This document shows positions 25,192 to 31,711 of a stretch of 34,815 bases of DNA, one piece after another (the stretch's first letter is position 1; each line of letters starts with the position of its first letter). The position numbers and the translations under genes are program-made. The notes beneath the pieces are model-generated. The model had not been told where the DNA came from and did not search any database. It worked only from the letters and a program-made list of their open reading frames with translations. This DNA is from a virus, in the IMG/VR virus record IMGVR_UViG_3300044533_000998, positions 1 to 34,815 of that record; one strand, given 5' to 3'.

Positions 25192-25618
25192 CTCCAAATG
25201 AATAGTAACCTTCATCGGTTACAATGATGTGATCTAATAAAGGGATATCCATTATTGTTCCTGCTTTTCTTAAATTTTCGGTTATTCTAATGTCAGCATC
25301 GCTTGGATTCAATTGACCACTTGGGTGATTATGTGCAATTATTATTGAAGATGCCCCACAATTTAAAGCAACAGTATATACTACTTTTGTGTCCATAATG
25401 ACACCACCTACTCCACCCGATGATAATTTGTAGAAGCCTACTACTTTATTGGCTCTATTCAAACATAGTACAATTGCTTCTTCAATCCAATCGATTGTGT
25501 CTGCATCAAATATTTGCTTAAATACTTCGTATCCATCACGACTACTTGTAATTTGTGTCAACTCCGACTTTTTTACATTTCCGAGTTTGAAACTGATTTT
25601 AATTTCTGGAATTTTCAT
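25175..25618 (-). CDS. RadC-like JAB/MPN metalloprotease-fold protein
   Basis: The gene encodes 147 residues, about the length of the RadC JAB domain alone. The diagnostic motif IIAHNHPSGQLNPSDADI (residues about 93-110, HxHPSG with downstream D) provides the zinc ligands of the JAMM/JAB fold, and the DHIIVTDEGYYSF end is also typical. The N-terminal helix-hairpin-helix of full RadC is lacking. RadC proteins are linked to mobile elements and anti-restriction or recombination genes; the biochemical role is not established. It is the first gene after promoter module 5. Confidence 0.88.
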   Translation of the reverse strand: MKIPEIKISFKLGNVKKSELTQITSSRDGYEVFKQIFDADTIDWIEEAIVLCLNRANKVVGFYKLSSGGVGGVIMDTKVVYTVALNCGASSIIIAHNHPSGQLNPSDADIRITENLRKAGTIMDIPLLDHIIVTDEGYYSFGDDGKL

Positions 25619-25668
25619 AATTTGTTTTGTTTTGTTTATTCAGTAAATATACGAATTTATTTTCGATA
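25619..25668 (-). promoter_or_regulatory. Promoter-leader module 5
   Basis: Minus strand: AAATAAATTCG, TATATTTA (25651-25644), then an AAACAAAACAAAACAAA leader to the ATG at 25618. It drives the RadC-like gene and the three small genes downstream. Confidence 0.82.
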
Positions 25669-25694
25669 TTATACAAATTTATTTTATATTTTTT

Positions 25695-25820
25695 TCATAG
25701 AATATCAATATTTTTTTGCAGGAATTCTATGTACTTAAATTTGAATTTTCCATTTGGAACTACCTTTAATGCTAGAAACAATAACTTTACTGCTAGGTAT
25801 TTTTTCAATTCTTTTCTCAT
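25695..25820 (-). CDS. Tiny basic protein
   Basis: The gene encodes 41 residues, very basic with a hydrophobic centre (LAVKLLFLALKVVPNG). The ATG overlaps the preceding stop as ATGA, which is the main support. It could be a membrane-peripheral peptide. It is the last gene of the unit starting at 26561. No function is assigned. Confidence 0.55.
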   Translation of the reverse strand: MRKELKKYLAVKLLFLALKVVPNGKFKFKYIEFLQKNIDIL

Positions 25821-26002
25821 AATTTATTCAAGTCTTTTACTCTGATTACTGCTGTAGTGGAATTCAAATCTTCATTCCATAATTCATAGATGTGTAACAT
25901 TTCGATGTAGGCAATTACTTTCATCATTCCGTAACCTTCGGCTTTTTCTTTGGAGTTACCACAATTGATGAGTTCTTTTGCTTCTTTCTTTAACTTTTTC
26001 AT
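25817..26002 (-). CDS. Small helical early protein
   Basis: The gene encodes 61 residues, basic at the N-terminus (MKKLKKEAKELI), with a helical centre (MMKVIAYIEMLHIYELW). It lies 10 bp after the 25-residue gene and overlaps the 41-residue gene by 4 bp. No family is recognised. Confidence 0.65.
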   Translation of the reverse strand: MKKLKKEAKELINCGNSKEKAEGYGMMKVIAYIEMLHIYELWNEDLNSTTAVIRVKDLNKL

Positions 26003-26012
26003 ATTTCTTCAA

Positions 26013-26090
26013 TTATCCAAACATTAAATATCCAATTGTAATTCCGGCTAGTGTGTGCAGGATTCTAAAATATATTTCCTTCCAATTCAT
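26013..26090 (-). CDS. Micro-protein with a single hydrophobic segment
   Basis: The frame encodes 25 residues: MNWKEIYFRILHTLAGITIG followed by a short hydrophobic end. The ATG overlaps the stop of the three-helix membrane protein (ATGA), so translational coupling is likely. It is amphipathic or membrane-associated and might be a partner of that membrane protein. At this length, coding is supported only by the coupling and by filling an otherwise empty gap. Confidence 0.45.
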   Translation of the reverse strand: MNWKEIYFRILHTLAGITIGYLMFG

Positions 26091-26335
26091 TTGATTAAAT
26101 TTATTACAATTAATACTCCGGAAACATATCCAAACGCTAAAGCAAATGCCATTTTAATTCTCTCACTCCATAGTTTAGATTCTACCATATATCCACCGAA
26201 AGGCAGACCCAAGAATGGACCAATAAAGGCAAAGCACATCATTCCTAATGCATTTACTTCTGTTATGTAATGGACATAAAACGTAGAACATATTTCAATG
26301 ATCAATGCGCTTATAAATATTATTGCATATCTCAT
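26087..26335 (-). CDS. Small integral membrane protein
   Basis: The gene encodes 82 residues with about three transmembrane helices: residues 3-22 (YAIIFISALIIEICSTFYVH), about 30-48 (GMMCFAFIGPFLGLPFGGY) and about 61-81 (MAFALAFGYVSGVLIVINLI). Early-expressed phage membrane proteins often exclude superinfecting phage or alter host transport, but no motif tells. It lies 1 bp after the preceding gene and is coupled to the 25-residue frame. Confidence 0.7.
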   Translation of the reverse strand: MRYAIIFISALIIEICSTFYVHYITEVNALGMMCFAFIGPFLGLPFGGYMVESKLWSERIKMAFALAFGYVSGVLIVINLIK

Positions 26336-26336
26336 A

Positions 26337-26561
26337 TTACATTTGATTTAGGTAAAAACAATCGATGGTGCAACTCATATCGTACTCATCGGTTTCAATG
26401 GTGCAACCCCATTTTTTGCATCCTTTTAATGCCTGACCATACGATGTCTTTACCTCGCATTCCCGAAGGTATTGTAGACATTTTTCGTATGCTGCTTTTA
26501 CGTTTCCGTAAACCCCAATTGTTCCATCGTGAGAACCACTTACTACATAAACTAATTTCAT
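26337..26561 (-). CDS. Unknown small phage protein, YVVSGSHDG type
   Basis: The gene encodes 74 residues: MKLVYVVSGSHDGTIGVYGN followed by a helix (VKAAYEKCLQYL), several Cys, and a polar C-terminal beta part. The pattern of a beta strand, the GSHDG loop and KAAY helix is one I associate with small hypothetical proteins of phages, function unknown. It is first in its unit under promoter module 6. Confidence 0.72.
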   Translation of the reverse strand: MKLVYVVSGSHDGTIGVYGNVKAAYEKCLQYLRECEVKTSYGQALKGCKKWGCTIETDEYDMSCTIDCFYLNQM

Positions 26562-26616
26562 ACTTTTCGTTTTTGTTTTGTTTTTTTGTATATGTAAATA
26601 TAAGAATTTATTTTAT
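26562..26616 (-). promoter_or_regulatory. Promoter-leader module 6
   Basis: Minus strand: AATAAATTCT, TATATTTA (26602-26595), then an ACAAAACAAAAACG-ended leader to the ATG at 26561. The spacer before the leader is slightly longer than in the other copies. Confidence 0.8.
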
Positions 26617-26665
26617 ATAAACAACACTCTAACCTAAAATAATTTCATTTTTATGCTAAATATTT

Positions 26666-27091
26666 TTACGTATATTGAGGGCTACTTTCTCTTTCTTTTT
26701 TCAACGTACTAATATGTTGCATTATAGTATTGTTGACTTCCTGTGTTGAATCCATGATAAACTTCAATGTGTGATAACTTGATTGTGCTACATGTTCTTC
26801 GCTTAATGAGTCCAAACTATCTGCTCTAGCATATGCGTCTGCTTTTCCAACCGCTACACCATCTGCAATCATTTCTGCCATTGTTCTTCTTCTAACGATC
26901 TCTGTTTCAAATTCGCATTCCTTCCAATACTGCCTAGCCTTACCAAGATCGACTGCCAACATAAACATATTGCCACAAATCTTTTGTCTTGCGTACATCA
27001 AATCTTCAATATTTGAATAATCTTTTGGCAGGTTCTTATACCATTCTACTATTGTAGTTACTTCATGAATTACTTCGTCAATTCCTTGCAT
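26666..27091 (-). CDS. Unknown helical phage protein
   Basis: The gene encodes 141 residues, nearly all helical and charged: TTIVEWYKNLPKDYSNIEDL, LAVDLGKARQYWKECEFETE, RRRTMAEMIADG, then ADAYARADS. I see no catalytic motif. Proteins of this type next to replication genes in Bacteroidota phages remain uncharacterised; a scaffold or DNA-associated role is possible. It overlaps the NinG-like gene by 22 bp, and no gene follows for about 100 bp, where promoter module 6 lies. Confidence 0.72.
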   Translation of the reverse strand: MQGIDEVIHEVTTIVEWYKNLPKDYSNIEDLMYARQKICGNMFMLAVDLGKARQYWKECEFETEIVRRRTMAEMIADGVAVGKADAYARADSLDSLSEEHVAQSSYHTLKFIMDSTQEVNNTIMQHISTLKKERESSPQYT

Positions 27092-27615
27092 TTTGTTTTG
27101 TATTTAGTGATTATTTCTTCCAATTCTTCTCTTGACCATCTTTTGATCTCATGTGCTTTTTCGTGCAACTTCAACAATCGTTCTCCACCTATTCTTTGTT
27201 GGATGCCTACTTGGTAATTCAACAAATTTCCACTCAAAAATGTATTACAATGTTCGCATTGCAAATGCACATTATCCTCATTGTATCTTAAACTTGAATG
27301 TCCACCTGCAGAAAAGTAGTGTCCAGCATTTTCCTTCAATGGTTTCTTATTACATGATATGCATAATTGACCTTTGTCTCTTAATCGAATGTAAGCATTG
27401 AATACCTGTTGTGCCATTTTCAAATAATCTGAATTAGTCAACAAGGATTTTTTGATCTTCGCTTTTTTTTTGTTCCATTCTTTTTCTTCATTCTTTTTGT
27501 TGGCTTCTAGTTTCTGCATTGCTTCGATTAACTTGCAATCCGAATTCCAACAATATTTTTCAAACGATGTAAATCTAGGTTCAAACTTCTCTTTACAATT
27601 TTTACATTTTGGCAT
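27070..27615 (-). CDS. ninG: NinG-like recombination protein (Rap family)
   Basis: The ATG at 27615 (MPKCKNCKEKF) lies 10 bp after the helicase stop and gives 181 residues; a longer upstream form is possible but overlaps the helicase. Zinc ligands are CKNC and a later Cys pair around CWNSDC, then CISCNKKPL and an HNH-like arrangement GHYFSAGGHSSLRYNEDNVH with CEHCN. This is the pattern of lambda NinG/Rap, a structure-specific endonuclease acting on branched recombination intermediates. Coupling with the helicase and origin region fits a role in recombination-dependent replication. Confidence 0.87.
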   Translation of the reverse strand: MPKCKNCKEKFEPRFTSFEKYCWNSDCKLIEAMQKLEANKKNEEKEWNKKKAKIKKSLLTNSDYLKMAQQVFNAYIRLRDKGQLCISCNKKPLKENAGHYFSAGGHSSLRYNEDNVHLQCEHCNTFLSGNLLNYQVGIQQRIGGERLLKLHEKAHEIKRWSREELEEIITKYKTKCKELTK

Positions 27616-27625
27616 AACTTCTATT

Positions 27626-28972
27626 TTAGAATGGATTGTCATTATGGAATCCATTGTATGGTTCTACAAAGTTATTCTTTTGTGGCGCATTGTCAATCCA
27701 TCGACTAGTTTTAAGGTCAACAGTAAATTCAAGTATAGGATTTTCGCCTTCTCTATTTTTAGCAACTATAAATTCAGCGAAACCTTCCGTACTACGACCA
27801 ATGTCATCTGTCATATTACCATAGTACTCGGGTCTGTGAAGGAAGGCAACAATTGATGCGTCTTGCTCAATTTCGCCACTTTCTCTTAAATCGGGCAATA
27901 TTGGTCGATTACCATGTTTACCTGCATCTCTACCGAGTTGTGCAAGTGCTATACTTGGTATTTTCATGTTCTGACTTATGTACTTCAAGCCGTTGGATAC
28001 CTGCGTAACTTGCTCGTACCTAGACTTACCACGTTCAGGTGTTATTTTCTGTAGGTAGTCAACAATGAATACATCGACTTGATTGCTATACTTCAACTCC
28101 GTTAATTTCATTTTCATTTGTTGAATTGTATGACTGCCTTCGTACAATGTGATGTTATTCATTTCTTGCATTGTAATTACGCTGTGGATCTGATTCAATT
28201 CTTTGTCGCTACATAGACCTTTTTTGATTTTATTACTATCGATACCTGTCAAGTTTGATATGATCCTACGCATCAATTGACTATTGCTCATCTCTAGGTT
28301 AAAGTACACAACCTTTCGTTTTTCGTGGAAGGCAAGTTGACATAAGGTCGCAACCCCAAACGATGTCTTACCCATTGCAGGTCTTGCCCCGACAACCATC
28401 ATATCTACAGGTTCAAGAATGATGTCATCACGCATATTATTGAAGCCAAGTAATATTCCACCAATATCGCCATGTTTTGCTTTTTCGTGTCGATCAAGTA
28501 CATTCATTACGATATTCTGTATGGTCTGTTCGGTTATCAGCATTTCATCGCTAAATTGCCGAATTCCATCATTTAATATGTCAACATATTTGTCAAAATC
28601 AATGTCATCATTAGATAGTAAATCATTCAGTTTTTGAGATGTATCCTTGACACCTGTGGTAACATAATGGTACTTGATAACTTCAATGATTATGTCAACA
28701 TTTAGATAGTCAGTTCGACTTACACTAGATACACATTCTGATGTATAAATATGGATATTCTTTGTAGGTATCTTTTCTTTCATACCTCTCATAGTAACTG
28801 ACAACAAATTGACCTCTTCATTGTCTGCAATTAAGTCAACAATTAGTTTGTAGACTGTTTTTTCATTTTCTAAAGTGAACCATTCGGGTTTAAGTTTTGA
28901 TAGCACGTATCGGACTTCCGATTTTTCAATGCTCATCATAATACCGAATAGCACTTTGATTTCTTTATTCAT
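27626..28972 (-). CDS. dnaB: DnaB-like replicative helicase
   Basis: The gene encodes 448 residues. An N-terminal helical domain (1-150) is followed by the RecA-like ATPase: Walker A GARPAMGKTS (195-204), Walker B VFIVDY with Asp305, DLRESGEIEQDA (361-372) and the C-terminal hexamer features. It unwinds DNA at the fork as a hexamer and moves 5' to 3'. The start overlaps the initiator gene (ATGA). With no polymerase or primase gene seen, it must recruit the host replisome. Confidence 0.95.
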   Translation of the reverse strand: MNKEIKVLFGIMMSIEKSEVRYVLSKLKPEWFTLENEKTVYKLIVDLIADNEEVNLLSVTMRGMKEKIPTKNIHIYTSECVSSVSRTDYLNVDIIIEVIKYHYVTTGVKDTSQKLNDLLSNDDIDFDKYVDILNDGIRQFSDEMLITEQTIQNIVMNVLDRHEKAKHGDIGGILLGFNNMRDDIILEPVDMMVVGARPAMGKTSFGVATLCQLAFHEKRKVVYFNLEMSNSQLMRRIISNLTGIDSNKIKKGLCSDKELNQIHSVITMQEMNNITLYEGSHTIQQMKMKLTELKYSNQVDVFIVDYLQKITPERGKSRYEQVTQVSNGLKYISQNMKIPSIALAQLGRDAGKHGNRPILPDLRESGEIEQDASIVAFLHRPEYYGNMTDDIGRSTEGFAEFIVAKNREGENPILEFTVDLKTSRWIDNAPQKNNFVEPYNGFHNDNPF

Positions 28973-29697
28973 CGTGGAACGTATTTTTTGTTAGTAACCT
29001 TCTTTTCTTGACCATAAGTGTCTAGTGTTTTTGCCCTACTGAAATATGTCAATGTTGCATATTTGTAGTCTTGTTCTTTATGGAATGAATCCTGCTTGAC
29101 ATTTAACATAGCGTTTCGAATATCATCTTTAGTGTATCCATCTTTTAACCTAGCGTTAAACGATCTTTTCACGCTATCTGATATAACGCTACATTTTTTA
29201 TCGTAAAGTTGATTGTAATATGACAACATTGCCTTAAAATTAAGCCCATCGACTTTAGTCGAAACAGAAGTATTATTATCTTCTATTATATTCTCTTCCT
29301 CTTCTCTTATCTTCTCTTCTCTTATTGTTGAAGGGTTGTTGAAGGGTGGTTGAAGGGTGGTTGAATCTTTTTGCATAGCCTTGATTGCCGCACCCTTTTT
29401 ACCTGCTTGTGATAACTTCTCTTTTCTTACTGCGAACTCTTTGAACTGCTCATCTAGAAAACTAATGTAAACACGATTTGTTTCGTCATCGTGAGTCATA
29501 AATTCTCCGATTAATTCGACTAATCTATTGGAATGGAATTTTTTAATCAACTGCTCGTATGTTACCTTGCATTCTTTATGCCAATAATAAGAACATACAT
29601 TTATGAATAAACCTTGCAATTCATAATCCTCTAGTGTTATATCTCCATTCAACCATTCCGATGTAAAAAATTTGAAGTATGGAAGTTCTCTACTCAT
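28969..29697 (-). CDS. Replication initiator / helicase-loader-like protein
   Basis: The gene encodes 242 residues. The N-terminal domain (1-95; LPYFKFFTSEWLNGDI, LQGLFINVCSYYWHKECKVT) is of the DUF4373/DnaD-like winged-helix type. A low-complexity linker (about 110-145) carries the DNA iterons. The C-terminal domain (about 155-225; ARLKDGYTKDDIRNAMLNVK, YATLTYFSRAKTLDTY) matches the conserved phage replication C-terminus. It is followed by the helicase gene with an ATGA overlap, the same initiator-helicase order as lambda O and P. It would bind the origin in its own gene and load the helicase. Confidence 0.85.
   Translation of the reverse strand: MSRELPYFKFFTSEWLNGDITLEDYELQGLFINVCSYYWHKECKVTYEQLIKKFHSNRLVELIGEFMTHDDETNRVYISFLDEQFKEFAVRKEKLSQAGKKGAAIKAMQKDSTTLQPPFNNPSTIREEKIREEEENIIEDNNTSVSTKVDGLNFKAMLSYYNQLYDKKCSVISDSVKRSFNARLKDGYTKDDIRNAMLNVKQDSFHKEQDYKYATLTYFSRAKTLDTYGQEKKVTNKKYVPR
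29279..29369. other. Probable replication origin with 11-bp iterons inside the initiator gene
   Basis: Three 11-bp direct repeats (TGTTGAAGGGT twice, GGTTGAAGGGT) and a partial fourth lie end to end at 29326-29366, one per helical turn. Beside them, 29279-29325 is a pyrimidine tract on the plus strand (TTCTCTT-like repeats) and AT-rich, suitable for duplex opening. The location, in the linker of the initiator gene, is as in lambda ori. The repeats are seen directly; origin function is inferred. Confidence 0.7.
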
Positions 29698-29929
29698 TTA
29701 ATCTTGATTTATAAATTCTACACCATACACCATTGATTTGTTCTTCCCGAAAATCATTTGTTACATCAAATTGTAAACTCCATGCATATACTCTTTCTGC
29801 ATCCTTACTTTCAAAGTGATTTGTTTTACCTGCAGTTACTTGTTCAAGAATACTATCAAATATTTTACCTAATTCAGATCTATCGAAGTATTCAATGTCA
29901 ATTTGGATTGTTTTTCTAGTTGCTTTCAC
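29690..29929 (-). CDS. Unknown small protein with GTG start
   Basis: The gene encodes 79 residues. No ATG occurs near the start, and GTG at 29929 overlaps the upstream gene by 14 bp, so this gene probably uses GTG. The protein looks alpha/beta (KTIQIDIEYFDRSELGKIFD) with a basic C-terminus. It overlaps the initiator start by 8 bp. The family is not recognised; its position suggests a replication accessory. Confidence 0.65.
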   Translation of the reverse strand: MKATRKTIQIDIEYFDRSELGKIFDSILEQVTAGKTNHFESKDAERVYAWSLQFDVTNDFREEQINGVWCRIYKSRLNE

Positions 29930-30176
29930 TTTTGATGATTTCCATTACTAACTCGTGTGCATTTTCTAGTTCGCCATCAAAATGAAACTCAATTATTTCT
30001 TGTAAATATTCATTGCTGAATTCAGCAGTAATTTTACCCGAACCACCGCAATGGTCGCAACTGATTTCTTGGTAACAACCCCCACAACACATACTTGCAG
30101 GATAGGAGCAAGAGGGACCAACTAGAATTACCCCATCTTCACAGATGTTGCAATTAACTTCAAAGACGAAACTCAT
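29916..30176 (-). CDS. Zinc-knuckle protein with DnaJ-type motif
   Basis: The gene encodes 86 residues. The N-terminal half is Cys-rich: CNIC, a CCGGC region and CDHCGGSGKI, the last a CxxCxGxG DnaJ-type repeat. A helical acidic C-terminal half follows. It probably binds one or two zinc ions. The start overlaps the 51-residue gene as ATGA. It may be related in type to the 44-residue zinc-knuckle protein at 24879. Function is unknown. Confidence 0.75.
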   Translation of the reverse strand: MSFVFEVNCNICEDGVILVGPSCSYPASMCCGGCYQEISCDHCGGSGKITAEFSNEYLQEIIEFHFDGELENAHELVMEIIKSESN

Positions 30177-30328
30177 ACCTCAACGATATATTTGATTTCT
30201 TGAACGTCAATTTCGGTTTCCAATAGAAACTTACCAATTGCGTTGACAATTGAGTCTGCTTCGACAGTATGACCACCAAGTAATGGTTCGTTTCTGTCGT
30301 AATAAAATGTTACGTGAAAATTTTTCAT
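30173..30328 (-). CDS. Small early protein, 51 residues
   Basis: The gene encodes 51 residues: MKNFHVTFYYDRNEPLLGGH, then ADSIVNAIGKFLL. It looks like a compact alpha/beta fold, a strand followed by a helix, as in many small phage proteins. The stop overlaps the next start (ATGA), and the ATG lies immediately after promoter-leader module 7. This makes it the first gene of the replication operon. No family is recognised. Confidence 0.7.
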   Translation of the reverse strand: MKNFHVTFYYDRNEPLLGGHTVEADSIVNAIGKFLLETEIDVQEIKYIVEV

Positions 30329-30372
30329 ATTCTTTTTTGTTTTGTTTCTATAAATATACGTATTTATTTGGT
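30329..30372 (-). promoter_or_regulatory. Promoter-leader module 7 (replication operon)
   Basis: Minus strand: AAATAAATACG, TATATTTA (30358-30351), then an AACAAAACAAAAAAG leader to the ATG at 30328. It drives the zinc-knuckle, initiator, helicase and NinG-like genes. Confidence 0.82.
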
Positions 30373-30414
30373 AATGACAATCTAAATGCGTAAATAAAAT
30401 GCTAGTTTTTGCAT

Positions 30415-30855
30415 TTAAAATAATGTCAATTGGATATGTGATGCATCTCCATGTTGGATCTCATCGTAATTATTCTTTAGTAATTTCTTGAATAATGGGC
30501 TGCAATGATCAGCGTGTTTAACAATACCTTGTTTCAACCAATTTAGTATTTTTTCTCTTTCCCTTTGGTTTTTAAGAAATACTCTTTCAATTGGATCTTC
30601 AACGAATTGATAAACCGAATACCAATTGTTCATATGCTCAATGACATCGATAACTTTGACCAAACCATTGTCCTGCAATGTCGATATGATGCCTGTCAAA
30701 GTTTGATGTGCAATACCCAATCGTTCTCTCAATGAATTTGTGTCAATTCCACCCGATTCAGACTCACTATAAATACAATTTAAAATGATCTGTGTCTTAC
30801 TTTTGATGTTGCCATTATGAATGTTATGCAACCATGTTTTTACTTTTGCTTCCAT
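30415..30855 (-). CDS. Winged-helix protein with C-terminal clamp-binding motif
   Basis: The ATG at 30855 gives 146 residues (MEAKVKTW) and lies 10 bp after the upstream stop. A winged helix is seen at about residues 15-75, with GGIDTNSLRERLGIAHQTLT as the probable HTH and an adjacent NGLVKVI beta wing. A second helical region (NQREREKILNWLKQGIVKHA) follows. The protein ends in QLTLF, nearly the ideal QL[SD]LF pentapeptide that binds the bacterial sliding clamp. It is probably a DNA-binding early regulator or replication factor that contacts the host clamp. Confidence 0.78.
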   Translation of the reverse strand: MEAKVKTWLHNIHNGNIKSKTQIILNCIYSESESGGIDTNSLRERLGIAHQTLTGIISTLQDNGLVKVIDVIEHMNNWYSVYQFVEDPIERVFLKNQREREKILNWLKQGIVKHADHCSPLFKKLLKNNYDEIQHGDASHIQLTLF

Positions 30856-30865
30856 GTTCTTTTTT

Positions 30866-31045
30866 TTAATGTTGTTCAACCAATTCCAGCATATCATTGT
30901 ATGCTAATTCGCACTCGTGCATTTCTGATCCGCCTTCTTCTATTTCGGATACTGCTAAATAATAGAAGTCATATAATTCTTCTTTAAATAGTGGGTGTTC
31001 CAATGCTAATTCTTTGACCTTTTGTCTTAATTCAATAATACTCAT
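30866..31045 (-). CDS. Small acidic early protein, 59 residues
   Basis: The gene encodes 59 residues, acidic and helical: MSIIELRQKVKELALEHPLF, YDFYYLAVSEIEEGGSEMHE and a C-terminal helix. The start is 1 bp after the preceding stop and the stop lies 10 bp before the winged-helix ATG, so spacing in the operon is regular. Negative charge could suggest a DNA mimic or inhibitor of a host protein, but this is only a possibility. Confidence 0.7.
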   Translation of the reverse strand: MSIIELRQKVKELALEHPLFKEELYDFYYLAVSEIEEGGSEMHECELAYNDMLELVEQH

Positions 31046-31046
31046 T

Positions 31047-31334
31047 TTAATTTATTTTTAGTTCTTGAATAAATACTCTTTCGTACACTTCGATTGAGTC
31101 CCAAGTGATGTCATATTCTCCATCAATTGAAATTCCAAAATCATCTTCTAATTTTGATTGCTCTAAATTAAGAATTTCCAAATTCCAACCTTGATGATTT
31201 ATGTAAAAATGTAATGTGCTTTTGATTATCTCTTCGAAATGCTTTATCGCATCTTCTAAAGTATAGAATAAATCAATTTGTGCTTCGCTTGTGTAACCTG
31301 TTACGTGCGATACTGCGTATACTCGTTTTGTCAT
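31047..31334 (-). CDS. Unknown early protein, 95 residues
   Basis: The gene encodes 95 residues, alpha/beta and acidic (YTLEDAIKHFEEIIKSTLHF, then SIDGEYDITWDSIEVYER). It has no metal or membrane motif. It is the second gene of the unit starting at promoter module 8, 1 bp after the first. No family is recognised. Confidence 0.7.
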   Translation of the reverse strand: MTKRVYAVSHVTGYTSEAQIDLFYTLEDAIKHFEEIIKSTLHFYINHQGWNLEILNLEQSKLEDDFGISIDGEYDITWDSIEVYERVFIQELKIN

Positions 31335-31335
31335 A

Positions 31336-31566
31336 TTATGTAAGTGTTATATTGATGTATTTACCAATTTCCAAGACCACCCAACCTGCATCATTTACTG
31401 TTGGATTAAATTTGGTTAGTTTTCTGACTACTTCGGAATTGAAATCGCCCTGTAAACTTACGGATCTACCGAAACTAACTACATAGAAAGATTCAATATC
31501 GATACCAAGTTTTTTTAAGACGATGTTTGTAAGTCTAATTTGTTCATTGATTCGTTTTTTCTTCAT
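31336..31566 (-). CDS. Unknown early protein, 76 residues
   Basis: The gene encodes 76 residues, with a basic helix at the N-terminus (MKKKRINEQIRLTNIVLKKL) followed by beta segments (FYVVSFGRSVSLQG, AGWVVLEIGKYINITL). It is the first gene downstream of promoter module 8 and therefore probably among the earliest expressed. No family is recognised. Confidence 0.7.
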   Translation of the reverse strand: MKKKRINEQIRLTNIVLKKLGIDIESFYVVSFGRSVSLQGDFNSEVVRKLTKFNPTVNDAGWVVLEIGKYINITLT

Positions 31567-31620
31567 CTTTTTGAAATTTTGTTTTGTTATATATATGTAA
31601 ATATACGTATTTATTTTATA
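31567..31620 (-). promoter_or_regulatory. Promoter-leader module 8 (first early promoter)
   Basis: Minus strand: AAATAAATACG, TATATTTA (31605-31598), a TA-rich spacer, then AACAAAACAAAA and the ATG at 31566. It lies 39 bp after the lysis terminator, so it starts the early region in the circular map. Confidence 0.82.
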
Positions 31621-31658
31621 TATGTTTCAGTTGGTGCAAATTATTTTTCAGTTTGGGC

Positions 31659-31689
31659 AAAAAAAAACCCACATAATCTATGTAGGCTT
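31659..31689 (-). terminator. Terminator after the lysis cassette
   Basis: Minus strand: AAGCCTACAT pairs with ATGTGGGTTT (one wobble) around a 5-nt loop, followed by nine T residues. The plus strand is also followed by several T residues, so it may work in both directions. It ends late transcription. Confidence 0.9.
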
Positions 31690-31711
31690 CTTTTTAGCAT
31701 TCAAGTCGTAA

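Noticed and set aside
27452-27856. Plus-strand frame of 134 codons opposite the NinG-like and helicase genes
   Set aside because: The minus-strand genes have clear domain motifs; this frame is a hydrophobic antisense shadow.
29281-29369. CRISPR array or microsatellite in the repeat region
   Set aside because: The repeat unit is 11 bp without spacers and lies in a coding linker; iterons fit better.
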